Part shown: piece after piece, positions 1 to 9,950 of the stretch
Layout: every line of letters starts with the position of its first letter
Position numbering within the stretch: the first letter of the stretch is position 1
From: Ophiostoma sp. CBS 140.51
Lineage: Eukaryota; Ascomycota; Sordariomycetes; Ophiostomatales; Ophiostomataceae
Assembly: GCA_029298735.1 (NCBI GenBank)
Contig: JANSLP010000223.1
Span: 1 to 55,635, forward strand
Direction: 5' to 3'
DNA: 55,635 bases
Position numbers and translations under genes: made by a program
Notes under the pieces: generated by a model
Told to the model about the DNA's origin: nothing
Database searches by the model: none
What the model saw: the letters and a program-made list of their open reading frames with translations, nothing else

Positions 1-581
1 CGCTCTTTCCCCGCCCAGACCAGGCCAACCTCCCTCCCTTGATAAGAACCCCCTCCCTGGGAGAGCCTAGGGAAAGCTGAAAAGGAAATCATGGGAAAGA
101 AATTAAGAATGAAACAAAAGAAATAAAAGGCCAATTAAATTTTAACAACAGCAAGACCATAAATAAAGTCGACTGACGTCGGATGGGGACAAGATGTGTA
201 AAGATGGTACGAATAAATTGGGGATGAGGGACAAGAGGTGAGTGAAATGAGATGAGCGTGTATTGCTTCCAATCAGTGAGATGCATGTTGTACGAGATAT
301 GAGTACAGTACTTGTCGTCAATGAGCACATTAAGTAACTACTTTTAGAATACATGAGATGGTCACAATGGTCACAATGGTCACAATTAGGTCAAGCAGTT
401 TTATGATATGAACACAATATTTGAACTCGTTAATGTACATGACTCGAAGTGTCTTTGTGGACGCATCGAGAAAGAGGCTGCAAGTCTATCGCAGATCTAT
501 CGCTATGAAAGTATGGACAGGAGAAAAGAAAAGAGAGGAAAAGAAAGGAAACAGGGTGAAAGCCGTCACTTCGTTCCGGCT
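1..581. other. left-edge intergenic region
   Basis: I see no convincing gene here. The reading frames are short and unlike known proteins. It is the 3' flank of the minus-strand quinate dehydrogenase gene. A 9-bp unit GTCACAATG is repeated three times at 361-387. Confidence 0.6.
361..387. repeat. 9-bp tandem repeat (three copies)
   Basis: GTCACAATG occurs at 361-369 and 370-378, followed by GTCACAATT at 379-387. It lies about 200 bp beyond the stop codon of the quinate dehydrogenase gene. No function is apparent. Confidence 0.8.
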
Positions 582-1589
582 TTACATTTTGGGCAACTGC
601 ATCAGCGCCGATGCAATCGCCTTCTTCACCTCCTTGACGGGAAGCTTGTCCAGCGTCCGGCCCGTCCAGTAGCGGTCCTGCTCCAGGCCCTGGTAGATCA
701 AGGCCTCCGTGCCCAGAATCACCTGCCACCCGGCGCGCTCGGCCAGGGCACCCAGCTGCGTGTAGGGGGACGGGTTGTAGCACATTTCCAGGATCGCGCC
801 GTTGGGGTTCTTTGCGAGGAAGACCTCGGTGATTTTACGGGCGAGAATCTCGTCCTCGCGCTGCGGCGGGAAGTCGGGGACACAGCCGACGGCGGCGCCG
901 GCCGCCTCGAGCGACTCGGCCTGTTCGAGCGTAGCGACATGGAAAATATTGTCCGTACCGAACCCACTGGCCTGCAGGTCCTTGATGACAGCGTCGACTT
1001 CGCTGGCGTCGCGGTTGACAAGGTAAATGGCGGTGCAGCCGAGCCACTGGCGCAGGGCGTACACAGCCGAGCGGGCAGCGCCGCCGCCGCCAATAATGAG
1101 GCCGGGGCGGCCGCTAATACGGGCCCTGAGGTCCTCGGGGGACAGGTTCTGGGTAAACGAGTCTCTGACACCGACGGTGTCGGTGTTGGCACCGCACAGC
1201 AGGCGACGACCGGTGACAGGATCCTGCTCGAGGTAAATGGTGTTGCACGCGCCAATGGCCGTGGCCTCGGGCGTCAGTTTGTCGAGGTGAGGGATGATGG
1301 CGACCTTGTTGGGCATGGTCACGGAGGCGCCGTAAAAGTCGGGCGCTTGGGTGAGTTGCAAGAACGTCGGGATATCGGCCGAGTCAAAACGGACCTGGCC
1401 CCAGTTGCGGCCGAGGTTGGAGTAGACAACGTCGTGCAAGAAGGGCGACAGCGAGGCGGTCAGCTTCTTGCCAAAGAGGTAGCCGTGCTTGTCGAGGTGG
1501 CCGACGGCGGGGAGCTCTGTTTGTGCAGGCGCCACAGCGGCGACAGCGGCCGCTGGTGGTTGTGACTGAGTCTGGACCTGAGTCGCCAT
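582..1589 (-). CDS. qutB: quinate/shikimate 5-dehydrogenase (catabolic)
   Basis: The NAD(P)-dependent enzyme oxidises quinate to 3-dehydroquinate or shikimate to 3-dehydroshikimate, the first step of cytosolic quinate breakdown. The 335-residue protein has the shikimate dehydrogenase fold. Visible motifs are the substrate-binding SLS (46-48), TMPNK with the catalytic Lys95, ACN with Asn116, GANTD with Asp137, and the dinucleotide loop GGGGAA (167-172) followed by NRD (192-194). The start was chosen at the ATG at 1589, where an Ala/Gln-rich tail leads into the conserved region. The frame stays open further upstream, but that part reads like a CT-rich leader. It is a single-domain enzyme, unlike the biosynthetic shikimate dehydrogenase, which in fungi is fused into the AROM pentafunctional protein. 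It diverges from the dehydratase gene at 3132, and the cluster context (qa-3/qutB) supports the catabolic role. Confidence 0.93.
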   Translation of the reverse strand: MATQVQTQSQPPAAAVAAVAPAQTELPAVGHLDKHGYLFGKKLTASLSPFLHDVVYSNLGRNWGQVRFDSADIPTFLQLTQAPDFYGASVTMPNKVAIIPHLDKLTPEATAIGACNTIYLEQDPVTGRRLLCGANTDTVGVRDSFTQNLSPEDLRARISGRPGLIIGGGGAARSAVYALRQWLGCTAIYLVNRDASEVDAVIKDLQASGFGTDNIFHVATLEQAESLEAAGAAVGCVPDFPPQREDEILARKITEVFLAKNPNGAILEMCYNPSPYTQLGALAERAGWQVILGTEALIYQGLEQDRYWTGRTLDKLPVKEVKKAIASALMQLPKM

Positions 1590-3131
1590 TGTGATGTGTG
1601 AGGGGGTGAGTGAGGAGAGAGAGAAGAAAGAGGGTGAAGAGAAGAGGGAAGAGTGTGAGGAGAGAAGGGAAGGTGGACGTGGGGTCGATGCAGGTAATTG
1701 TGCGTCGCTCCTTCTGTTTGAGACTTGTGATTCGTGCTTGCTGTATGCGGCAGTGTGTCGTGGAGTGTGTTGTTCTTCAAGCCCAGTAAGGGTATAATTT
1801 ATGAAGAGCAGAGGAAATAATGAAGAATAAATGAGCTCGGTCAAAAAAAGAAAAGCACGGCCGTCAACGTAGATATATCATGGAGGGAAAACAGAGAAAA
1901 CACGGAGAGGACGGAGAGATAAACCAGGGAAATGTTGCCTTCTCCACGCTGACAATACAAGCCGTGATCAGTGATATGGAGTAAATTCTGGAGAGCCCGG
2001 TCAAGATCCACTCTATTTTTTCTCTGATATTCCTTCTTGGGAATAAGAACCGTGGACGTCTTCTCCGGCGGTTTCTTGCATCCGTAATTGCTGTGCAGAG
2101 TAGAGAGTAGAGTACAGTTTGGTGGAAGAACAATTTCACTGCAATTCGAGTGCCTGACAAAAGGCCGTACTTCCGTACTGGGAAGGCCTTTTACTGTGCA
2201 AGCGAGTTCCAAAACGCTTAGCCTGTAGGGAGATGGAGGATCGCTGGATCGCTGGATCGACGAGTGTACAGCAGAGAAGAAAGAAACGCGAGAAAATGCC
2301 CCGAAGTGCCCGGCAGATTTAGCATGTTTGGCGTTGTTCGGCGTGTTTGGCAGGGTTCTGGAAGAGTGCACAGGCTGGACGACTAGAAGAGTGGACTTGT
2401 TGAAGAGTGGCGAGAAATGGCACCAGACCAGAAAAAAGACTGCTCGAGAGTCCTGGTAAAGATTCATCCGGCCTGCTGTGAACGGGATGAAAGAAGAGCA
2501 GAACTGTAAAAAGGCAGGCAAAACGAGAAATGTGGGTCTTTCAACCTTCTTCCGTATTAGTGCCCTTCTGGCCCTGCCTAATCAGGAAGTCTCGACTTAC
2601 AGCTGGGAGAGAGTGCCCAGAGCGAAGAGTGTACAGCGCCCAGGCGGATATGCACACACACACACACAGTATGTGCAGCTGACGCTGGATGATGTGCATT
2701 ATCAAACCTGGCACACACACGCACACGCTCGTTGTTGACGTCTTTGAATGCATCCACAACGTGCGAGCCTCGGGCAAAACCCGTGTGTATCCGTATCAAG
2801 CCATCGAGTGCTAAGTGCTAGAGTGCTCCTTAGACGTCGTATGTTCGTCGTACCTGCCGAAAACGCTTCTTCTTTACGGGGCCGTGTCTTGTCCGGGAAG
2901 GAGACAAACAAACGTGCGCCAACCCTTTCCTTCTACATATGGAAGTGTATGTCTGTTCCTGTCTGCTCCTTCCTTACTCGTGCATTACATGTCTCTTTCA
3001 TCATTTGCTTCTTCCTTCTCCCTCTTCACGTTGATATCTTGCCTCTGAATCTATTTCAGTTATCCCCTTAATACCCCTTTCCCATATTCGATTACCATCT
3101 TCTCTCCTTGCCACACACACACACACACACA
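1590..3131. promoter_or_regulatory. divergent promoter region of qutB and qutC
   Basis: This 1.5 kb region separates the starts of two divergently transcribed quinate genes, so it should hold both promoters. It contains CT-rich leader sequence on both sides, CA dinucleotide runs near 2653-2667 and 2711-2722, and an AC run just before the qutC ATG (3113-3131). I looked for the palindromic GGRTAA-N4-TTATCC activator site known from Neurospora QA-1F/QutA targets. I found only half-site-like matches (TTATCC at 3060-3065, and an imperfect GGTAAA/CATCC pair at 2455-2469). No gene is evident inside. Confidence 0.55.
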
Positions 3132-4211
3132 ATGGACTGCAAACTCGCCATCAGCTCCATGTCCTTGGGACGCTGCTTCGCCGGCCACTCGTTTGAACAC
3201 AAGCTCGACATGGCCCGCAAGTATGGCTATCTCGGTATCGAGGTTTTCTACGAAGATCTGGTTGACGTCGCCCACACCCTGGACAAGAACACCACAAACA
3301 ATGCCGGCGACGCCGCCAGCCCGTCGGCTGAGTCGCATCTCGCCGCGGCCCGCTGGATTCGTGAAGAGTGCAGCAAACGGGGTCTGTCCGTCATTTCGTT
3401 GCAACCCTTTATGCACTACGAAGGCCTCCGCGACCGCGCCGAGCACGCCCGCCGAATCGACGAGTGGAAGCTGTGGCTGGGCATGGCCAAGGCAATGGAT
3501 ACGGACCTGATCCTGGTGCCCAGCAACTTCTTGCCGGCAGACCAGCTGCTGGGCTCGGTCGAGAGCCGGGCGGCCGATTTGGCCGAGCTGGCCGACGTCG
3601 CGGTTGTGGAGGGCATCAAAATCTGCTACGAGTCGCTCTGCTGGGGCACGTACTCGCGGACGTGGGAGGACAGCTGGGAGGTGGTGCAGGCGGCCAACCG
3701 CCCGAACTTGGGTCTGTGCCTCGACAGCTTCAACATTGCGGGCGCCATCTATGCCGACCCGGCCGCGCAGAACGGCAAGACGGTCGACGCGGAAGCGGTT
3801 GTGGCGGCCTCCATGGCCCGTCTGCGGGCGAGCGTCCCGCGTGAAAAGGTGTTCCTCGTCCAACTCGTCGACGCCGAACGTCTCGACGCTCCTCTTCTCC
3901 CCGGGCACCCCTTTTACAACGCCGAGCAGCCGTGCCGGATGAGCTGGTCGCGTAACTGCCGACTGTTTTACGGCGAAGAGAAGGCGTACCTGCCGGTCCT
4001 CCAGATTGCCCGCACCTTCTTCCACGGCATTGGGTACAACAACGACTGGGTGTCGCTAGAGCTGTTCAACCGGCGCATGTCGGAGACGGACAGTGTGGTT
4101 CCCGAAGAGCTGGCCCGCCGCGGTGCGCTGTCGTGGCAGCGGCTGCAGCGGGATCTGGCTGCGAGCATGTCGTCGTCGACGGAGACGCCCAAGCTGGTTG
4201 CTTCATTATGA
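3132..4211 (+). CDS. qutC: 3-dehydroshikimate dehydratase
   Basis: The enzyme converts 3-dehydroshikimate to protocatechuate, the committed aromatising step of quinate catabolism, feeding the beta-ketoadipate route. The 359-residue protein is a TIM-barrel of the sugar-phosphate isomerase/epimerase type and needs a divalent metal. Likely metal ligands by family pattern are Glu167 (in CYES), Asp198 (in CLDS), Gln244 (in LVQL) and Glu310 (in SLEL). The N-terminal pattern KLAISSMSLGRC is typical of fungal qa-4/qutC proteins. I chose the ATG at 3132, directly after an AC run. An in-frame ATG at 3108 would only add a His/Thr run coded by that repeat. It diverges from qutB and converges with the 3-dehydroquinase gene, whose stop is about 220 bp away. 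No intron is seen. Confidence 0.94.
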   Translation: MDCKLAISSMSLGRCFAGHSFEHKLDMARKYGYLGIEVFYEDLVDVAHTLDKNTTNNAGDAASPSAESHLAAARWIREECSKRGLSVISLQPFMHYEGLRDRAEHARRIDEWKLWLGMAKAMDTDLILVPSNFLPADQLLGSVESRAADLAELADVAVVEGIKICYESLCWGTYSRTWEDSWEVVQAANRPNLGLCLDSFNIAGAIYADPAAQNGKTVDAEAVVAASMARLRASVPREKVFLVQLVDAERLDAPLLPGHPFYNAEQPCRMSWSRNCRLFYGEEKAYLPVLQIARTFFHGIGYNNDWVSLELFNRRMSETDSVVPEELARRGALSWQRLQRDLAASMSSSTETPKLVASL

Positions 4212-4264
4212 TCACACCAGAATTGTGATGTCTGTCACGACATGACCGTTTAAAACGCTAGACT

Positions 4265-4305
4265 GTCTGTTTCTTTCTGTTTCTTTCTGTTTCTTTCTGT
4301 TTCTT
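4265..4305. repeat. TTTCTTTCTG tandem repeat
   Basis: A 10-bp unit rich in pyrimidines is repeated about four times in the short spacer between the convergent qutC and qutE genes. It may belong to the 3' UTR of either transcript. Confidence 0.8.
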
Positions 4306-4429
4306 CATCTGCTGCATCATAGCTTGCGTTGTCCTTTACATTTCTCCTAGCATGTTTATGACCATAGAATGTATCATATTCCAGACTGCTTTTCATTTTT
4401 GCTTATCTATGTACCGTTTGTCTACCTAT

Positions 4430-4927
4430 CTACTTCGACTTAATCTTGAGATGCTTCGCGGCATACTCAATGGCCACGGTGTAGCCGTGCGCGCCCAGAC
4501 CGGCAATCACGGCCGAGGCCTTGTCATGGAAGTAGCTGTGGTGCCGCCATGCTTCGCGCGAGTGCACCTGGCTGACGTGCAGCTCGATGAAAGGGATCGA
4601 GACGCCCAACAAGGCGTCGCGGATCACGACGCTGGTGTGGGTGAAGCCGCCAGGGTTGATGATGATGGCGTCGACTCTCTTGCGCGAGGCGTCGCCAGCC
4701 ACCGGGGTGGTGACGAGATGACCAAAACCACCCGCTTCTTGAATGCGGTCGACAATGGCACCCTCATGGTTCGACTGGAAGACTTCGAGCTCGACGCCGA
4801 GCTCCTTGGCCTGCGCTTGGGCGGCGACGACGACATCATTCAGAGTCGTTGAGCCATAGATTTCCGGCTCGCGGGTGCCGAGCATGTTGAGGTTGGCACC
4901 ATTGATGAGGAGGATGCGGCGGGACAT
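4430..4927 (-). CDS. qutE: catabolic 3-dehydroquinase, type II
   Basis: The protein (3-dehydroquinate dehydratase) dehydrates 3-dehydroquinate to 3-dehydroshikimate, linking the qutB product to the qutC substrate. It has 165 residues and is the small flavodoxin-like type II enzyme, which forms dodecamers. Conserved elements are LLINGANLN at the N terminus, the active-site loop with Arg19 and Tyr24 (GTREPEIYG), FQSNHEG (50-56), INPGGFTHTS (90-99), and the ELHVSQVHSRE segment with His117 and Arg124. A stretch at about 70-84 makes it slightly longer than bacterial homologues. The biosynthetic 3-dehydroquinase of fungi is type I and sits in AROM, so this copy is catabolic (qa-2/qutE). It diverges from qutG. 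Confidence 0.95.
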   Translation of the reverse strand: MSRRILLINGANLNMLGTREPEIYGSTTLNDVVVAAQAQAKELGVELEVFQSNHEGAIVDRIQEAGGFGHLVTTPVAGDASRKRVDAIIINPGGFTHTSVVIRDALLGVSIPFIELHVSQVHSREAWRHHSYFHDKASAVIAGLGAHGYTVAIEYAAKHLKIKSK

Positions 4928-5984
4928 TGTAAGAGTTGTGCGGGGGAATTGATGTGAGGTGGTGGTGTAAGTGAAGTGGTTATGGTGATGCTTATCGATG
5001 TTGCTGTGAGAGTGTTATCTGAAGGAAACACGACTACATATGAACTACAAGATGACTCGGCACTTATTTACCCCTCATCTCCTACACTTTCCCCGTGCTC
5101 GGGGACGTTCGGGACCCATTGACCGGCTGAAGTGTCTCCGTTGACGGCGGCCGGTTTGCGGGAGTGTGGAGTGTGGGGATCTCTTCTTCTTGGGTCTTGG
5201 GGCACAAGAGCGGGGGTTGGTGACTGTTGCGTGTGGTGAATGGAAAAGAGCTCTGCCGGTCGGTTGATGAGTGGGCCGCCTGTGAGAAACGCCGAGCACG
5301 CTAAAGACGCTGAAGACGCTGAAGACACTAAAAACTGTCCTGTCCAGTTGGAGAATTTGGGGGTCCTCGTGTCGCTGTCCACGCGAGTCCACGCTGAACG
5401 CAGACTTTTTCGGGTCGCCGACGGCACTGTTCTCCACGGGATTTGTATGGATTTGCCAGAGTCTGCCTGCTCGCCCTTGTCCCCTTTTCTCTGTTGACTG
5501 ACGTAGTTTCATACTTATGGACCAGCTTGCCCACTCCTTCTGCCGCTCTCCGTCTGACAGCTCCGCGCGCGGAATTGTGTCCATTGAAGGCTTCTATCGG
5601 CTACTGGCGGACAAGGAGATAAGAAACAGTCACCGATAGTGGGTGAGGATCGACTTGGAGTGTGAAGTGAGGGGAGATGGCGGGCAGAAAAGGCGAGCAA
5701 CGGCGGATGACGCCAAAGTTGGCTGTCTGACAGGCGCAGAAAGTAACTGTTAAAGTCATTGCCTATCTGTAAGGGCAGCGGCCAAAGTGCAGCTATCTTG
5801 CCACAGGCACAGCCAAAGACAGCAAAGACAGCAAAGACAGTTCTTTGACAGTTCTTTGACAGTTTTTGACCAAAATTGAGCTTGAGCTTGAGGAGCTCTT
5901 CTTTCACATTCTTTCACGCATTCATTGTTCAACGCAACCACATCAAAACAGTACTTTTGAGACCACCATAACCACACACACAGA
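4928..5984. promoter_or_regulatory. divergent promoter region of qutE and qutG
   Basis: This 1.06 kb region lies between two divergent quinate-cluster genes. Close to the qutG start (5811-5871) is a cluster of short repeats: three CAAAGAC-type units followed by two TTCTTTGACAG units. The two halves are partly complementary. A GAAGACGCT repeat lies at 5301-5330. No complete GGRTAA-N4-TTATCC site was found, and no gene is seen. Confidence 0.5.
5811..5871. repeat. direct/inverted short repeats upstream of qutG
   Basis: Three tandem copies of an 8-9 bp unit (CAAAGACAG) are followed at once by two 11-bp units (AGTTCTTTGAC) and a degenerate third. Because CAAAGA and TCTTTG are complementary, the block can pair with itself. 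It sits about 115 bp before the qutG ATG, in the leader or proximal promoter. Confidence 0.75.
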
Positions 5985-7043
5985 ATGGCCTCTGCATCAC
6001 AAACGTCGTCCGCTACCGCGGCCTCCACTTCCGCCTCCTCTTCGGACCTCGACCTCGACAGCATCTACGCCTTCGCCGTCCAACTCACCAAGGATGCCGG
6101 TCAGCGACTGTTGGACGGCGCCAAAGCGCGCATGGCCGGCGGTGGCGTGATTGACACGCTCGAAAAGGACTCGTCGGTCGATCTCGTAACACAGGCCGAC
6201 GAGGACGTCGAGGCTTTCGTGAAGAAGGAGATTACGGCACGGTATCCCACACACGGCTTCTTGGGCGAAGAGTCGTACTCCAAGGGCGCCTCGAGAGACT
6301 ACCTTGTCGGCGGGGGTCCAACATGGATCGTGGACCCCCTGGACGGCACGGTCAACTACACGCACTTGTTTGCCATGTACTGCGTCTCGATTGGCTTCGT
6401 CGTCGACGGCAAGCCCGTCATTGGCGTCATTTATGCGCCGATGCTGAACCAGTTGTTCAGTGCATGCAAAGGCAAGGGTGCGTTCCTCAACGAAAGCATT
6501 CCCCTGCCGCTCCAGCAGAACCCCGTGGTGCCGCCCCTGCCCGCCAATGCGCCCTCCGGCTGCATCTTCTCCTGCGAATGGGGCAAGGACCGGAGAGATT
6601 TGGCTGGGGGCAATCTGTCACGAAAGGTCGAGTCGTTTGTCACGATGGCCACCGAACGGCAAGGAAAGAACGGCCTCGGCGGCATGGTCCACGGTGTCCG
6701 CAGCTTGGGCAGCGCCGCCATGGACCTGGCCTACACCGCCGCCGGCTCGTTTGACATTTGGTGGGAGGGCGGCTGCTGGGAGTGGGACGTCGCGGCGGGG
6801 TTTGCCATTCTCAAAGAGGCGGGTGGACTCGTGACGACGGCCAATCCCCCAGAGTCCAAGGTGGGAGACTACTCGGATGTGGCCGTCGAGGACGCCCACC
6901 TCGGCGGCCGGTTGTACTTGGCTATCCGGCCGGCAGGTGCGTCGGCGGACGGTGCTGAAACGGCCCGGCAGGCACAAGAGCGCGTCGCCCGTGAAGTGTG
7001 GAAGCGCGTGGCGTCGCTCGACTACACGCGGCCGGGTGTGTGA
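5985..7043 (+). CDS. qutG: inositol-monophosphatase-like quinate cluster protein QutG/Qa-x
   Basis: The protein belongs to the Mg-dependent, lithium-sensitive phosphatase superfamily (inositol monophosphatase/FBPase fold). Members of this clade sit in fungal quinate clusters and are co-induced with them, but their true substrate is not settled. The 352-residue protein has a Ser/Ala-rich N terminus, then the metal-binding signature LGEES (94-97), the WIVDPLDGTVN motif (114-124; Asp117 and Asp120) and the C-terminal WEWDVAAG motif. All catalytic metal ligands appear to be present, so it should be an active phosphatase. The ATG at 5985 follows a CA-rich leader. Position next to qutE supports assignment as qutG/qa-x rather than the housekeeping inositol monophosphatase. 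Confidence 0.9.
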   Translation: MASASQTSSATAASTSASSSDLDLDSIYAFAVQLTKDAGQRLLDGAKARMAGGGVIDTLEKDSSVDLVTQADEDVEAFVKKEITARYPTHGFLGEESYSKGASRDYLVGGGPTWIVDPLDGTVNYTHLFAMYCVSIGFVVDGKPVIGVIYAPMLNQLFSACKGKGAFLNESIPLPLQQNPVVPPLPANAPSGCIFSCEWGKDRRDLAGGNLSRKVESFVTMATERQGKNGLGGMVHGVRSLGSAAMDLAYTAAGSFDIWWEGGCWEWDVAAGFAILKEAGGLVTTANPPESKVGDYSDVAVEDAHLGGRLYLAIRPAGASADGAETARQAQERVAREVWKRVASLDYTRPGV

Positions 7044-8119
7044 GGAGGAGATTCACCGCAGGTGAATCAATTCAGTAGGGTCACGGGTCTGTTCACGGCT
7101 ACAGGCCGAGGCGAGCCTCGCCAGGAGGCTTTCCTGTTGACCGTCCTGGACATCCCAACAGGGTAACGCCGACTGCCTTTCAGGGCTTCTCCATCTCAGC
7201 TCCATCGTGCCGACTTCCGCGCTGTTTTCCCAGCAACACGCACCATGTCTCCAGCCAGCCTTCAGCACCGACGAACTACTCGCAAAAACAACGCAAACTC
7301 CTCACCACTGCAACCCCCACCCATTCGGTTCGGCATGCAACGAAAAAGGACAGACAAATGCCCCGTATCTGTCTGGGAACAGTGTTTTGGGGGAACAGCT
7401 GACGGCCTTTTGATGGGTGTATGGGGAGGGTTGGGTGAGGGGGGGTTGGAGTTGGGGTTTTCTTTATTCCCGGATGCCTGTAACCCGCGAGCGGAGAACT
7501 ACCCAGGACAGAGACACTGGCGGAGAACCTTACACCGACTGGCTAAAGCAGGCCGGCGATGGCGCAATGGGCGAGGATGTACTCCGTACTGCGTAAGGTG
7601 AAAGAATTTAGAGGAGAATAATTTAATGAGAATTTAAATGGCATGGAAAGAATCAAACAATCTAAATATTAAAAAAAAGGACTGCACAAGAGTGACCTGG
7701 AAATAACGAAACAGAAGCAGCGAGACAGCGAGAGAGACGACGCGAGACAACAGAGCGACACGGACAGTAAGGACGACGACCGACCGCAGTGAGACCGACA
7801 TACGCACACTTTCCTTTACGTCTGACATCCGACCTCCACTACTCCAATCTGCACGAAAACCGCTTAAACATCACGAAAAGACAGTCGGACAGTCGACCAT
7901 AACCGAGGAAGAGACTCGACAAGATCATCGACCACGAAAAGAACAAGGAGGCGGCAAAAAAAAGACTCCTTGAACTCAGGAAAACTCGACAAAATTAATG
8001 GAGACAGTCTGGATACAGTCAAGGATAGAAAACAACATGAATGCCAAGACTTGGCGACAATAACGACGGAGGCATCAAAACTCTGAAGTAAACAAACATC
8101 TCCACCAACGACAACAGAC
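7044..8119. other. intergenic region upstream of the MFS transporter
   Basis: No convincing gene is seen in this 1.08 kb stretch between two plus-strand genes. The part from about 7640 to 8110 is A-rich and free of long frames. It probably serves as the promoter and leader of the transporter gene. Confidence 0.5.
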
Positions 8120-9544
8120 ATGGACACTCCTCTTGCTGAAAAGAGAGTCGACACTCAACAAGAGCAACAACCACATGTCGATACACCACACAGCACCGAC
8201 ACTCACCATGTCGACACACATGCCGACACTGACGCGCAGCCAGTAACCGATGCTGGCCTGACTGACGCCTCTGCCCCCTTGGCACCCGGCCCGCCCCAGG
8301 ACCCGCCCCCAGACGGCGGCTTCCAGGCTTGGCTGCAGGTCGCCGCCGCATTTTTGCTGTACTGGAACTCGCTGGGCCTGCTCAACGGCTTCGGCGCGTT
8401 CCAGACCTACTATGAGCAGGACTTGCTGTCCGACCAGAACGCATCGGCCATTTCGTGGGTCGGCTCTGTCCAAGTCTTCCTCCTAATGGCCGGCGGCTTC
8501 TTTTTCGGCCCACTCTTTGATCTGGGCTATGCCCGCTCCATGTTGATTGTTGGGACGTTCCTCCTTGCCCTCGGCTTCATGATGGCCAGTCTGGCCACCC
8601 AATACTACCAGATTTTGCTGGCACAAGGCTTCTGTGTCGGCATCGGCACGGGCTGTCTGTACATACCGGCCATTACGTTGGTCCCCAGCTATTTCTCCAA
8701 GAAGCGCGCTCTCGCCATGGGCGTTGCCAGCATCGGCAGCAGCCTGGGCGCTTCGCTGTATCCACTCATGTTTGAACGTCTCCAACCGCGCATCGGCTAC
8801 CCCTGGACGGTGCGCACCATTGGCTTCATGGCGTTGCTGCTGTGCAGTGCGGCCACCGCCGTGGCCAAGCCGCGCTTGCGGAGAGCGGCCGTTGGAACGT
8901 CTGGAACGTCTGCCTCCCGCTGGACAAGGGCCGGCCTCCGCCAACTGTCCCACGATGCCCAACTGCTGGACCCCCGCTACGTCATCCAGTGCGTCGCCAT
9001 CTTCTTTTCCAATTTGGGCTTCTTCCAGCCGCTCTACTACCTCCAGAGCTATGCCATGACGCACGGCACGCCGGCCTCCTTGGCGCAGTATCTTCTTGTC
9101 ATATTGAACCTGACGGCCATCCCCGGCCGACTCATCCCGTCGGTGATTGCCGACAAGTACGGCGTCGTCGCCACCTTTCTCGTGATTTGCATCATCACCG
9201 CCGCCGTCGATTTCTATTGGATCTCCGTCCAGAATCAGGCGGGCAACCTCGCGTTCTCGGTGCTGTACGGCTTTTTCAGTAGCTCGGTGGTGACACTGGC
9301 CCCCGTCGTGTTGAGCAGCATCACGCAAGACTTGTCCACGTTGGGCACCCGCCTTGGATGTGTGGCCGTCCTCAAGGGTATTTCCTCGCTGATCGGCCCT
9401 CCCATTGCCGGCGCCATCCTCGACGCCAGCGACAGCTACCTGGGCGTGCAGCTGTTTACCGGTGTGGCCATGTCCCTGACGGCCGTCTTTACATTGGTCA
9501 TGTACATGACGGTACGCAAGATGCAAAAGTTGCCGCTCGTGTGA
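8120..9544 (+). CDS. MFS transporter, monocarboxylate porter (MCT/MCH) type
   Basis: This is an integral membrane transporter with 474 residues and no intron. An N-terminal hydrophilic tail of about 65 residues, rich in Asp, Thr and His, precedes the family signature DGGFQAW at the first membrane helix. About 12 hydrophobic helices follow, split by a central cytoplasmic loop near residues 250-285 (the RRAAVGTSGTSASRW area). The family (SLC16-like, yeast Mch1-5 and riboflavin/monocarboxylate carriers) moves monocarboxylates or related solutes. The substrate cannot be read from sequence. Quinate permeases (QutD/Qa-y) belong to the sugar porter family, so this is not the classical quinate permease. 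Its position right after qutG leaves open a role in taking up or exporting an aromatic or organic acid of the pathway. Confidence 0.88.
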   Translation: MDTPLAEKRVDTQQEQQPHVDTPHSTDTHHVDTHADTDAQPVTDAGLTDASAPLAPGPPQDPPPDGGFQAWLQVAAAFLLYWNSLGLLNGFGAFQTYYEQDLLSDQNASAISWVGSVQVFLLMAGGFFFGPLFDLGYARSMLIVGTFLLALGFMMASLATQYYQILLAQGFCVGIGTGCLYIPAITLVPSYFSKKRALAMGVASIGSSLGASLYPLMFERLQPRIGYPWTVRTIGFMALLLCSAATAVAKPRLRRAAVGTSGTSASRWTRAGLRQLSHDAQLLDPRYVIQCVAIFFSNLGFFQPLYYLQSYAMTHGTPASLAQYLLVILNLTAIPGRLIPSVIADKYGVVATFLVICIITAAVDFYWISVQNQAGNLAFSVLYGFFSSSVVTLAPVVLSSITQDLSTLGTRLGCVAVLKGISSLIGPPIAGAILDASDSYLGVQLFTGVAMSLTAVFTLVMYMTVRKMQKLPLV

Positions 9545-9950
9545 GAAGGACGAAAGAAGGCTATTTTCGTAGAGATGTCGGTGGACTGTACGATAGGAGG
9601 TGTTGCTGTATGAATTACGACTTGCATTGTACATGCTAGATTGTAGATTGGATATAAACATGTATTTCAATAAGTAGAAGTTCGATTCTGTTTCATCAGC
9701 ATTGTTTCAAGGAGTGAAAGTTTTGATCTGTTCTTTACATCAAAATTTTTTTGAATATCTTCACAAAATAAATCGAATAACTCAAAACTAAAACAAACTT
9801 AAAAATTAAACTTTAAATTTTAAATTTTAAAAATTAAACGAATGACAACCAAACAAAATATTATCTCAAAAGAAAAACAAAAATACTTGCAACGAGACAA
9901 AGACAATCTAATAACATAACCAAGCCTAAACTACCAAGCCCTTCACCTCC
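9545..9950. other. AT-rich spacer between convergent genes
   Basis: The stretch holds the 3' ends of the MFS transporter (plus) and the oxidoreductase (minus). From 9720 to 9930 it is strongly A+T rich, with AAATTTTAAA-type runs, suitable for polyadenylation signals of both genes. No gene is seen. Confidence 0.6.

Noticed and set aside
408..1565. 385-codon plus-strand frame opposite qutB
   Set aside because: It is a shadow of the quinate dehydrogenase gene, whose motifs are clear on the minus strand.
2455..2469. GGTAAA...CATCC as a quinate activator (QA-1F/QutA-like) site
   Set aside because: Both half sites deviate from GGRTAA/TTATCC and the spacing is one base short, so it is not convincing.
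8483..9670. 395-codon antisense frame across the MFS transporter
   Set aside because: It is a GC-bias shadow with a His/Gly/Asp-rich nonsense composition and no motif.
9676..9692. B-box-like AGTTCGATTCT suggesting a tRNA
   Set aside because: No matching A box, acceptor stem or anticodon arm could be folded around it.
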